This document shows, piece by piece, positions 35,801 to 46,294 of a stretch of 64,000 bases of DNA. The DNA comes from Chamaea fasciata (taxonomy: Eukaryota; Chordata; Aves; Passeriformes; Sylviidae). Below the pieces are notes generated by a model. The model saw nothing but the letters and a program-made list of their open reading frames with translations, did not search any database and was not told where the DNA came from. Position 1 is the stretch's first letter. Each line of letters opens with the position of its first letter. The position numbers were made by a program, and so were the translations under genes. The DNA is taken from positions 1 through 64,000 of the forward strand of contig JARCOQ010000105.1 in NCBI GenBank assembly GCA_029207755.1, written 5' to 3'.

Positions 35801-38800
35801 GCAAGAATGATGGTCATTTTCAAAGGGAAACTGAACTCACCTGCCAAGGTGCCTGATGTCAGTTTGTAGAAGGCCTTTGGCCCTCAAAGGGAAGCAAGGC
35901 TTTCAGCCTGTGGCAGCTTGCATCTGGATGAAATCCTGTTCCATTCAAGATTGTAGGTGGCAGTTGCCAGGTGCCTGGAAGAGGCAGTCGGGTACAAAGG
36001 ATGGCCTGTTTCTAAGGGAAAGTAAAGTCACCTGCCCAGGTGGCTGATGTCAGTTTGTAGGAGGCCTTTGGCCCTCAAAGGCAAGCCAGGCTTCCAGCTT
36101 GTGGCAGCTGGCTAATGGAAGAAATCGTGTTTTGTTCGGGATTTTAGGTGGCAGAGGCCAGGTGCCAGGCACAGGGTGTTGGGCACAAAGGATGGCCAGC
36201 TTCCAGGGGTAAGCATAGTCACCTGCCCAGGTGGCTGATGTCAGTTTGTAGGAGGCCTTTGGCCCTCAAAGGAAAGCCAGCCTTCCAGCTTAAGGCAGCT
36301 TGCATCTGGATGAAATCCAGTTCCGTTCGGGATAGCAGGGGTCAGAAGCACGATGCCAGGCATAGGGACCTCAGCAAGAATGATGGTCATTTTCAAAGGG
36401 AAACTGAACTCACCTGCCAAGGTGCCTGATGTCAGTTTGTAGGAGGCCTTTGGCCCTCAAAGGGAAGCCAGCCTTCCAACTTGTGCCACTTTGCATCTGG
36501 ATGAAATCTTGATTCGTTCAGGATAGTAGGTGGCAGAAGCACGATGCCAGGCAGAGGGACTTGGGCACGAATGATCGTCGTTCTCAAAGGGAAACTGAAC
36601 TCACCTTCTCAGGCTCCTGATGTCAGTTTGCAGGAGGCTTTTGGCCTTCATAGGGAAGCCAGGCTTCCAGCTTGTGCCACTTTGCATCTGGATGAAATCC
36701 TGATTCATTTGGGATAGTAGGTGGCAGAAGTACGATGCCAGGCAGAGGGAGTTGGGCACGAATAATGGTCGTTTTCAGAGGGAAACTGAACTCACCTGCA
36801 CAGGCGGCTGATGTCAGTTTGTAGGAGGCCTTTGGCCCTCAAAGGGAAGCCAGCCTTCCTGCTTGTGGCAGCTGGCTACTGGAAGGAATCCTGATTCGTT
36901 CGGAAATGAAGGTGGGAGAGGCCTGGTGCCAGGCACAGGGAGTTGGGCACAAAAGATGACCTGTTTCCAGGTCCAAGTAAAATCACCTGCCCTGGTGCCT
37001 GATGTCAGTTTGTAGGAGGCCTTTGGCCCTCAAAGGGAAGCCAGGCTTCCAGCATGTGGCAGATTTCGTCTGGAAGAAATCCTGATTCGTTCGGGATAGT
37101 AGGGGGCAGAAGCACGATGCCAGGCAGAGGGACTTGGGCACAAATGATGATCGTTTTCAAAGGGTAAGGAAAGTCACCTGCCAAGGTGGCTGATGTCAGT
37201 TTGTAGGAGGCCTTTGGCCCTCAAAGGCAAGCCAGGCTTCCAGCTTGTGGCAGCTGGCTAATGGAAGAAATCGTGTTTTGTTCGGGATTTTAGGTGGCAG
37301 AGGCCAGGTGCCAGGCACAGGGTGTTGGGCACAAAGGATGGCCAGCTTCCAGGGGTAAGCATAGTCACCTGCCCAGGTGGCTGATGTCAGTTTGTAGGAG
37401 GCCTTTGGCCCTCAAAGGAAAGCCAGCCTTCCAGCTTAAGGCAGCTTGCATCTGGATGAAATCCAGTTCCGTTCGGGATAGTAGGGGTCAGAAGCACGAT
37501 GCCAGGCAGAGGGACCTCAGCAAGAATGATGGTCATTTTCAAAGGGAAACTGAACTCACCTGCCAAGGTGCCTGATGTCAGTTTGTAGAAGGCCTTTGGC
37601 CCTCAAAGGGAAGCAAGGCTTTCAGCCTGTGGCAGCTTGCATCTGGATGAAATCCTGTTCCATTCAAGATTGTAGGTGGCAGTTGCGAGGTGCCTGGAAG
37701 AAGCAGTCGGGTTCAAAGGATGGCCTGTTTCTAAGGGAAGGTAAAGTCACCTGCCCAGGTGGCTGATGTCAGTTTGTAGGAGGCCTTTGGCCCTCAAAGG
37801 GAAGCCAGCCTTCCAGCTTGTGGCAGATTTCGTCTGGAAGAAATCCTGATTCGTTCGGGATAGTAGGTGGCAGAAGCACAATGTCAGGCAGAGGGACTTG
37901 GGAACGAATGATCATCGTTCTCAAAGGGAAACTGAACTCACCTTCTCAGGCTCCTGATGTCAGTTTGTAAGAGGGCTTTGGCCTTCATAGGAAGCCAGGC
38001 TTCCAGCTTGTGCCACTTTGCATCTGGATGAAATCCTGATACGTTTGGGATAGTAGGTGGCAGAAGTACGATGCCAGGCAGAGGGAGTTGGGCACGAATA
38101 ATGGTCGTTTTCAGAGGGAAACTGAACTCACCTGCACAGGCGGCTGATGTCAGTTTGTGGAGGCCTTGGGCCCTCAAAGGGAAGCCAGCCTTCCTGCTTG
38201 TGGCAGCTGGCTACTGGAAGAAATCCTGATTCGTTCAGAAATGTAGGTGGGAGAGGCCTGGTGCCAGGCACAGGGAGTTGGGCACAAAAGATGACCTGTT
38301 TCCAGGTCCAGGTAAAGTCACCTGCCCAGGCGGCTGATGTCAGTTTGTAGGAAACCTTTGGCCCTCAAAGGGAAGCCAGGCTTCCAGCATGTGGCAGCTG
38401 GCATCTGGAAGAAATCCTGATTTGTTCGGGATTGTAGGTAGCAGAAGCACGAAGCGAGATAGAGTCAGTTTGGCAAAAAGAAAGCCTGTTTTCAGGTGTA
38501 GGTAAAGTCACCTGCCCAGGTGGCTGATGTCAGTTTGTAGGAGGCCTTTGGCCTTCAAAGGGAAGCAAGGCTTTCAGCCTGTGGCAGCTTGCATCTGGAT
38601 GAAATCCTGTTCCATTCAAGATTGTAGGTGGCAGTTGCCAGGTGCCTGGAAGAGGCAGTCGGGTACAAAGGATGGCCTGTTTCTAAGGGAAAGTAAAGTC
38701 ACCTGCCCAGGTGGCTGATGTCAGTTTGTAGGAGGCCTTTGGCCCTCAAAGGGAAGCCAGCCTTCCAACTTGTGCCACTTTGTATCTGGATGAAATCCTG

Positions 38801-38891
38801 ATTCGTTCAGGATAGTAGGTGGCAGAAGCACGATGCCAGGCAGAGGGACTTGGGCACGAATGATCGTCGTTCTCAAAGGGAAACTGAACTC
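32836..38891 (+). repeat. Second copy of the 6-kb satellite block (one monomer shorter)
   Basis: This matches 4016-10262 except that the A monomer corresponding to 6082-6272 is absent: H (34711) is followed directly by D2 (34902). The left edge is a recombinant monomer at 32804-32993. The right edge is where this copy has a normal D junction while the other copy has a D/E fusion at 10262. Confidence 0.82.
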
Positions 38892-39098
38892 ACCTTCTCA
38901 GGCTCCTGATGTCCGTTTGTAAGAGGGCTTTGGCCTTCATAGGAAGCCAGGCTTCCAGCTTGTGCCACTTTGCATCTGGATGAAATCCTGATATGTTTGG
39001 GATAGTAGGTGGCAGAAGTACGATGCCAGGCAGAGGGAGTTGGGCACGAATAATGGTCGTTTTCAGAGGGAAACTGAACTCACCTGCACAGGCGGCTG

Positions 39099-41385
39099 AT
39101 GTCAGTTTGTAGGAGGCCTTTGGCCCTCAAAGGCAAGCCAGGCTTCCAGCTTGTGGCAGCTGGCTAATGGAAGAAATCGTGTTTTGTTCGGGATTTTAGG
39201 TGGCAGAGGCCAGGTGCCAGGCACAGGGTGTTGGGCACAAAGGATGGCCAGCTTCCAGGGGTAAGCATAGTCACCTGCCCAGGTGGCTGATGTCAGTTTG
39301 TAGGAGGCCTTTGGCCCTCAAAGGAAAGCCAGCCTTCCAGCTTAAGGCAGCTTGCATCTGGATGAAATCCAGTTCCGTTCGGGATAGTAGGGGTCAGAAG
39401 CACGATGCAAGGCATAGGGACCTCAGCAAGAATGATGGTCATTTTCAAAGGGAAACTGAACTCACCTGCCAAGGTGCCTGATGTCAGTTTGTAGAAGGCC
39501 TTTGGCCCTCAAAGGGAAGCAAGGCTTTCAGCCTGTGGCAGCTTGCATCTGGATGAAATCCTGTTCCATTCAAGATTGTAGGTGGCAGTTGCGAGGTGCC
39601 TGGAAGAGGCAGTCGGGTTCAAAGGATGGCCTGTTTCTAAGGGAAGGTAAAGTCACCTGCCCAGGTGGCTGATGTCAGTTTGTAGGAGGCCTTTGGCCCT
39701 CAAAGGGAAGCCAGCCTTCCAGCTTGTGGCAGATTTCGTCTGGAAGAAATCCTGATTCGTTCGGGATAGTAGGTGGCAGAAGTACAATGTCAGGCAGAGG
39801 GACTTGGGAACGAATGATCATCGTTCTCAAAGGGAAACTGAACTCACCTTCTCAGGCTCCTGATGTCCGTTTGTAAGAGGGCTTTGGCCTTCATAGGAAG
39901 CCAGGCTTCCAGCTTGTGCCACTTTGCATCTGGATGAAATCCTGATACGTTTGGGATAGTAGGTGGCAGAAGTACGATGCCAGGCAGAGGGAGTTGGGCA
40001 CGAATAATGGTCGTTTTCAGAGGGAAACTGAACTCACCTGCACAGGCGGCTGATGTCAGTTTGTGGAGGCCTTGGGCCCTCAAAGGGAAGCCAGCCTTCC
40101 TGCTTGTGGCAGCTGGCTACTGGAAGAAATCCTGATTCGTTCAGAAATGTAGGTGGGAGAGGCCTGGTGCCAGGCACAGGGAGTTGGGCACAAAAGATGA
40201 CCTGTTTCCAGGTCCAGGTAAAGTCACCTGCCCTGGTGCCTGATGTCAGTTTGTAGGAAACCTTTGGCCCTCAAAGGGAAGCCAGGCTTCCAGCATGTGG
40301 CAGCTGGCATCTGGAAGAAATCCTGATTCGTTCGGGATTGTAGGTAGCAGAAGCACGAAGCGAGATAGAGTCAGTTTGGCAAAACGATAGCCTGTTTCCA
40401 GGTGTAGGTAAAGTCACCTGCCCAGGTGGCTGATGTCAGTTTGTAGGAGGCCTTTGGCCCTCAAAGGGAAGCAAGGCTTTCAGCCTGTGGCAGCTTGCAT
40501 CTGGATGAAATCCTGTTCCATTCAAGATTGTAGGTGGCAGTTGCCAGGTGCCTGGAAGAGGCAGTCGGGTACAAAGGATGGCCTGTTTCTAAGGGAAAGT
40601 AAAGTCACCTGCCCAGGTGGCTGATGTCAGTTTGTAGGAGGCCTTTGGCCCTCAAAGGGAAGCCAGCCTTCCAACTTGTGCCACTTTGTATCTGGATGAA
40701 ATCCTGATTCGTTCAGGATAGTAGGTGGCAGAAGCACGATGCCAGGCAGAGGGACTTGGGCACAAAAGATCGTCGTTCTCAAAGGGAAACTGAACTCACC
40801 TTCTCAGGCTCCTGATGTCAGTTTGTAAGAGGGCTTTGGCCTTCATAGGAAGCCAGGCTTCCAGCTTGTGCCACTTTGCATCTGGATGAAATCCTGATAC
40901 GTTTGGGATAGTAGGTGGCAGAAGTACGATGCCAGGCAGAGGGAGTTGGGCACGAATAATGGTCGTTTTCAGAGGGAAACTGAACTCACCTGCACAGGCG
41001 GCTGATGTCAGTTTGTGGAGGCCTTGGGCCCTCAAAGGGAAGCCAGCCTTCCTGCTTGTGGCAGCTGGCTAATGGAAGAAATCCTGATTCGTTCAGAAAT
41101 GTAGGTGGGAGAGGCCTGGTGCCAGGCACAGGGAGTTGGGCACAAAAGATGACCTGTTTCCAGGTCCAAGTAAAATCACCTGCCCTGGTGCCTGATGTCA
41201 GTTTGTAGGAGGCCTTTGGCCCTCAAAGGGAAGCCAGGCTTCCAGCATGTGGCAGATTTCGTCTGGAAGAAATCCTGATTCGTTCGGGATAGTAGGGGGC
41301 AGAAGCACGATGCCAGGCAGAGGGACTTGGGCACAAATGATGATCGTTTTCAAAGGGTAAGGAAAGTCACCTGCCAAGGTGGCTG
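39099..41385 (+). repeat. Second copy of the 12-monomer block
   Basis: See 1314-3600, offset 37785 bp. In this half of the window it follows the 6-kb block, while on the left it precedes it. The two arrangements fit a larger tandem unit of roughly 9 kb that has since been interrupted. Confidence 0.78.
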
Positions 41386-43269
41386 ATGTCAGTTTGTAGG
41401 AGGCCTTTGGCCCTCAAAGGGAAGCCAGCCTTCCAGCTTGTGGCAGATTTCGTCTGGAAGAAATCCTGATTCGTTCGGGATAGTAGGTGGCAGAAGCACG
41501 ATGCCAGGCAGAGGGACTTGGGAACGAATGATCATCGTTCTCAAAGGGAAACTGAACTCACCTGCCAAGGTGCCTTATGTCACTTTGTAAGAGGGCTTTG
41601 GCCTTCATAGGAAGCCAGGCTTCCAGCTTGTGCCACTTTGCATCTGGATTAAATCCTGATTCATTTGGGATAGTAGGTGGCAGAAGTACGATGCCAGGCA
41701 GAGGGAGTTGGGCACGAATAATGGTCGTTTTCAGAGGGAAACTCAACTCACCTGCCCAGGCGGCTGATGTCAGTTTGTAGGAGGCCTTTGGCCCTCAAAG
41801 GGAAGCCAGCCTTCCTGCTTGTGGCAGCTGGCTACTGGAAGAAATCCCGATACGTTTAGAAATGTAGGTGGGAGAGGCCTGGTGCCAGGCACAGGCAGTT
41901 GGGCACAAAAGATGACCTGTTTCTAGGTCCAGGAAAAGTCACCTGCCCTGGTGCCTGATGTCAGTTTGAAGGAAACCTTTGGCCCTCAAAGGGAAGCCAG
42001 GCTTCCAGCATGTGGCAGCTGGCATCTGGAAGAAATCCTGATTCGTTCGGGATTGAAGGTAGCAGAAGCACGAAGCCAGATAGAGGCAGTTTGGCAAAAA
42101 GGATAGCCTGTTTCCAGGTGTAGGTAAAGTCACCTGCCCAGGCGGCTGATGTCAGTTTGTAGGAGGCCTTTGGCCCTCAAAGGGAAGCAAGGCTTTCAGC
42201 CTGTGGCAGCTTGCATCTGGATGAAATGCTGTTCCATTCAAGATTGTAGGTGGCAGAGGCCAGGTGCCAGGCACAGGGTGTTGGGCACAAAGGATGGCCA
42301 GCTTCCAGGGGTAAGCATAGTCACCTGCCCAGGTGGCTGATGTCAGTTAGTAGGAGGCCTTTGGCCCTCAAAGGAAAGCCAGCCTTCCAGCTTAAGCCAG
42401 CTTGCATCTGGATGAAATCCTGATTCGTTCGGGATAGTAGGGGGCAGAAGCACGATGCCAGGCAGCGGGACCTCAGCAAGAATGATGGTCATTTTCAAAC
42501 GTAAACTGAACTCACCTGCCAAGGTGCCTGATGTCAGTTTGTAGGAGGCCTTTGGCCCTCAAAGGGAAGAGAGCCTTCCAACTTGTACCACTTTGCATCT
42601 GGATGAAATCCTGATTCGTTCAGGGTAGTACGTGGCAGAAGCACGATGCCAGGCAGAGGGACTTGGGCACGAATTATCGTCGTTCTCAAAGGGAAACTGA
42701 ACTCACCTTCTCAGGCTCCTGATGTCAGTTTGTAGGAGGCTTTTGGCTTTCATAGGGAAGCCAGGCTTCCAGCTTGTGCCACTTTGCATCTGGATGAAGT
42801 CCTGATTCGTTTGGGATAGTAAGTGGCAGAAGTACGATGCCAGGCAGAGGGAGTTGGGCACGAATAATGGTCGTTTTCAGAGGGAAACTGAACTCACCTG
42901 CCCAGGCGGCTGATGTCAGTTTGTAGGAGACCTTTGGCCCTCAAAGGGAAGCCAGCCTTCCTGCTTGTGGCAGCTGGCTACTGGAAGAAATCCTGATTCG
43001 TTCAGAAATGAAGGTGGGAGAGGCCTGGTGCCAGGCACAGGGAGTTGGGCACAAAAGATGACCTGTTTCCAGGTCCAAGTAAAATCACCTGCCCTGGTGC
43101 CTGATGTCAGTTTGTAGGAGGCCTTTGGCCCTCCACGGGAAGCCAGCCTTCCAGCTTGATGCAGCTTGCATCTGGAAGAAATCCTGATTCGTTCGGGATT
43201 GTAGTTGGCAGAGGACAGGTGCCAGGCACAGGGAGTTGGGCGCAAAGGATGGCCTGTTTCCAGGGGTAA
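41386..43269 (+). repeat. Diverged terminal monomers of the satellite array
   Basis: The last ten or so monomers carry many private changes not seen in the interior, for example CAGTTAGTAGG (42346 area), GATGAAATGCTG, TTAAGCCAGC, CAAACGTAAACTG, GAAGAGAGCC, GATGAAGTCC and CCTCCACGGG. The final monomer (43104-43269) stops after about 166 bp at GGGGTAA. Divergence towards the edge is the normal pattern when exchange homogenises the interior. Confidence 0.85.
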
Positions 43270-43438
43270 CTTCCTCAGGCTCCTTTGATGCCTCCAATGG
43301 GCTGCCCAAACCTCCTGAAGACCCCTCAAAAACACCCACAACAGCCCCCAGAACTCCCTCCAGCCCCCTCAAAACCCTTCAAACCCCTCCAGGACAACTC
43401 AGGACCCCCCAGGACCCCTCAAATCACCCCCCCCCCAC
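43270..43438. other. C-rich low-complexity spacer between satellite and candidate exon
   Basis: The plus strand is a run of C-tract and CTCAAA motifs such as CCCCTCAAAACCC, CAGGACCCCTCAAA and a C10 run near 43427-43436. The complement has several G-runs and could form quadruplexes. No gene is seen. In the minus direction it lies directly after the candidate exon and resembles GC-rich intron DNA. Confidence 0.6.
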
Positions 43439-43546
43439 CCTGAGGTCCCGTTTGAGCCGCTCCACATTGCGGACAGGCACCAGCTCATCCAGCTCAAGCA
43501 CCACCACCTGCGGGACTGGGATGGTCTGGGAGCACAGGCAGCGGGC
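43439..43546 (-). other. Candidate internal exon, 36 codons, gene not recognised
   Basis: On the minus strand a CCCCCCAG acceptor is followed by exactly 36 open codons and then AGG before a GTGGGG donor, so the exon is phase 0 at both ends. The peptide ends LELDELVPVRNVERLKRDLR, a charged, helix-like segment; it begins ARCLCSQTIPVPQ. A second acceptor, CCGCAG at 43508, would give a 23-codon exon in the same frame. The peptide looks unlike the low-complexity translations around it. I do not recognise the family. It could be an exon of a live gene reading towards the satellite, or a remnant. The call rests on splice signals and composition only. Confidence 0.4.
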
Positions 43547-43860
43547 CTGGGGGGTCACGGGGAGGGACTGGGAGTGGAGTGGGAGGCACTGGGAGCACGA
43601 GAAAAAGTAGTGGGGGGCACTGGGATGGAAATGGGGACACTGGGAGGGACTGGGATGGACTAGGAACAGGCCTGGGGGGCACTGAGAGGGACTGGGAATG
43701 TAGTGGGGGGCACTGGGAGGAACTGGGAGGGGACTGGGATGGACTGGGAACACTGGGAGGCCGATCAGAGAGAGCTCGGAAGGACGGGGAGTGGACTGGA
43801 ATGAACTGGGAGGCATGTGGGGGTCCATGCTGAGAACAGGGTGCCTTACTGGTCTATACT
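43547..43860 (-). repeat. CCCAGT-type intronic minisatellite
   Basis: The plus strand is made of ACTGGGA-GGGACTGGGATGG units (minus strand CCCAGT and CCTCCCAGT) with irregular spacing. Such repeats are common in introns of GC-rich bird microchromosome genes, which supports an intron lying between the two candidate exons. The minus strand is open over long stretches only because of composition. Confidence 0.7.
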
Positions 43861-43937
43861 GGGATGGGTCTAATGGCCCCATGGGAGGGGGTGTGGCCAC
43901 ATTGGTCCACGCTGGTCCATAGTGGGAGGAGTCTCAC

Positions 43938-43967
43938 CATGGCGCCGAAGGCGGAGTCGAGGATTCG
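43938..43967 (-). other. Possible exon end with donor ATG|GTGAGA, upstream of the 36-codon exon
   Basis: The minus strand reads RILDSAFGAM and then a GTGAGA donor in phase 0, the phase needed to join the exon at 43439-43546. No acceptor AG is visible just upstream because the minisatellite replaces that sequence. Alternatively GGCGCCATGG is a strong Kozak context and the ATG is a start codon directly followed by an intron. The product is not recognised and the support is weak. Confidence 0.22.
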
Positions 43968-45463
43968 GGGGATGCAGAGACACCCAGGGGACAGCCGGGG
44001 CACCCCAAGGGACAGCCAGGGCACAGCCTGAGCACGACCAGGGACAGGCAAATCACCCACAGGGACAGCCAGGGGACAGCCAGGGCACCCCCAGGGACAG
44101 CCAGGGCACCCCCAAAGACACATAGGGGACAGCAAGGGCACCCCAGGGACAGCCAGGGCACCCCCAGGGACACCTAGGGGACAGCCAGGGCACCCCCAGG
44201 GACAGCCAGGGGACAGCCAGGGCACTCGCAGGGACAGAAAAGGCAGACCCAGGGACACCTAGGGGAAAGCCAGGGCACTCTCAGGGACGCCTGGGGGACC
44301 ACCAGGGAAAAATACGGGACAGCCAGGACATCCCTAGGGACAGCCAAGGCACAGCCAAGGCACCCCCAGGGACACCTAGGGGACAGCCAGGGCACCCCCA
44401 GGAACATCTAGGAGACAGCCAGTGCACCCCAAGGGACACCCATGGGACAGCAAGGGCACGCCCAGGGATACCCAGGAAACAGCCAGGGCACCCCCAGGGA
44501 CACCAAGGGGACAGCCAAGACACCCCCAGGGACACCAAGGGCACAGCCAGAGCACCCCCAGGGAACGCCAGGGCACCCCTAGGGACAGCAAGGGGACAGC
44601 CAGGGCACGCCCAGGGACACCTAGGGGACAGCCAGGATATGCCCAGGGAAAGCAAGGGGACAGCCATGGGACAGCCAGGGCAACCCCAAAGACACCCAGG
44701 GCACACGCAGGGACAGCCAGGGCACCCCTAGGGACACCTAGGAGATAGCCAGAGCACACCGAGGGACATGTTAGGGAACAGCTAGGGCACCCCCAGGGAC
44801 AGCCAGGGTACACCAAGGGACACGTACGGTATAGCCAGGGCACCCCCAGGGACAGCCAGGGCACCACCCAGGGACAACGAGGGGACAGCCAGGGCACCCG
44901 CAGGGACAGCCAGGGCAACTCCAGGGACACCTAGGCGACAGCCAGGGCACTCCCAGGGACACCTAGGGGACAGCCAAGGTCCCCCCAGGGGCAGCCAGGG
45001 CACCCCCAGGGACACCTAGAAAACAGCCAGGGACACCTAGGGTACAGCCAGGGCACCCCAAAGGATACGTAGGGGACAACAAGGGCACCCCCAGGGACAC
45101 CTAGAGGACAGCCAGGGACACCTAGGGTACGGCCAGGGCACCATCAGGAACAACGAGGGGACAGCCATGGCAGACCCAGGGACACCTAGGGGACAGTCAT
45201 GGCACCACCAGGGACAGCCAGGACACCCCCATGGACAGTCAGAGAATCCCCAGGGACAACTAGGGACAGCAAAGGCACTGAGGGGACAGCCAGGGCACCC
45301 CCAGGGACTCCTCGGGGAAAGCCCTGGCACCCCCAGGGACAGCCAGGGCACCCCCAGGGACAGCCAGGATACCCCCATGGACAGCCAGAGAACTCCCAGG
45401 GACAACTAGGCGACAGCCTAGGCACCCCCAGGGACAGCCAGGGCACCACCAGGGACACGTAGT

Positions 45464-46294
45464 GGACAGCCAGGGCACCACAAAGGACACGTGGGGGATA
45501 GCCAGGGCACTACCAGGGACACCTAGTGGACAGCCAGGGCACCCACAGGGGGCAGCCAGGGCACCCACAGGAACACCTAGGGACAGACAGGGCACCCAGG
45601 GGACAGCCATGACTGCCCCAGGGACACCTAGGGGACACCTAGGGCATCCACAGGGACAGTCAGGGCACCCGCAGAAACACCTAGGGGACAGCCAGGGCCT
45701 CCACAGGGACAGCCAGGGCACCCGCAGGGACACCTAGGAGAAAGCCAGGGCACGCCGAAGGACACGTAGGGGACAGCCAGGGCACCCACAGGGACATCTC
45801 GGGGACAGCCAGGGACACCTAGGGGACAACCAGGGCACCCCGAGGGACACCGTGGGACAGCCAGGGCACTGAGGGGAAAGCCAGGGCACTCGCACGGACA
45901 CCTAGGGGACAGCCAGGGCACCCCCAGGGACAGTCAGGGCACTCCCAGGGACACCTACGGGAAAGCCAGGGCACCCCCAGGGACAGCCAGGGCAACCCCA
46001 TGGACAGCCAGGGCACCCCCAGGGAAACGTAGGGGACAGCCGAGCCACCCACGGGGACAACCAGGGCAACCCCAGGGACACCTAGGAAAGAGCCAGGGCA
46101 CCCCCAGGGACACCTAGGAGTCAGCCAGGGCACCCCGAGGGACAGCCAGGGCACACCCAGGGACACCTTGGGAAAGCCAGGGCACCCCCACGGACTCCTA
46201 GGGGACAGCCAAGGCACCCCCATAGACAGCCAGGGCACTCCAAGGGACACCTAGGGGACAGCCAGGGCACACGCAGGGACAGCCAGGGCACCCC
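45464..46294 (+). repeat. 831-bp segment of the minisatellite, copy 1
   Basis: This matches 47904-48734 at a constant offset of 2440 bp with only scattered substitutions. Landmarks are GACACGTGGGGGATAGCC (45486 area) and CACTCCAAGGGACACC (46237 area). The constant offset at both ends means no net insertion or deletion since the duplication. Confidence 0.85.

Larger units (their letters stand above)
1..43269 (+). repeat. 191-bp satellite array, about 225 monomers with higher-order structure (candidate centromeric satellite)
   Basis: The sequence repeats every 190-191 bp without interruption and always in the same orientation. Counted from the A of the near-invariant TGATGTCAGTTTG motif, monomers start at 169, 360, 551, 741, 932, 1123, 1314 and so on to 43104. 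The window opens inside a monomer, so the array continues to the left. Conserved parts are TGATGTCAGTTTGTAGGAGG, CTTTGGCCCTCAAAGG and CTGGAAGAAATCCTGATTCG; the rest differs between subtypes. Because 191 is not a multiple of three, the reading frame shifts at each unit and no long open frame survives, so it is non-coding as protein. The length equals that reported for zebra finch Tgut191A; the assignment to a bird centromere is inference. A StuI site (AGGCCT) recurs in most monomers. No transposon interrupts the array. Confidence 0.97.

Noticed and set aside
932..42340. Dozens of 63-, 79-, 88- and 93-codon open frames beginning MSVCRRPLALKG or MAEARCQ
   Set aside because: They are the same satellite monomer read in one frame. 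The 191-bp period shifts frame at every unit, so they never join into a longer protein.
1..43269. CRISPR array
   Set aside because: There is no short direct repeat with unique spacers. The whole 191-bp unit is repeated and the DNA is clearly vertebrate.
1..43269. CENP-B box in the satellite
   Set aside because: The nearest match, ATTCGTTCGGGATAG, has TTCG and CGGG too close together and lacks the required spacing and internal A.
42916..43372. Minus-strand frames of 95 and 141 codons crossing the satellite edge
   Set aside because: They mix satellite monomer and low-complexity spacer, with no domain or splice support.
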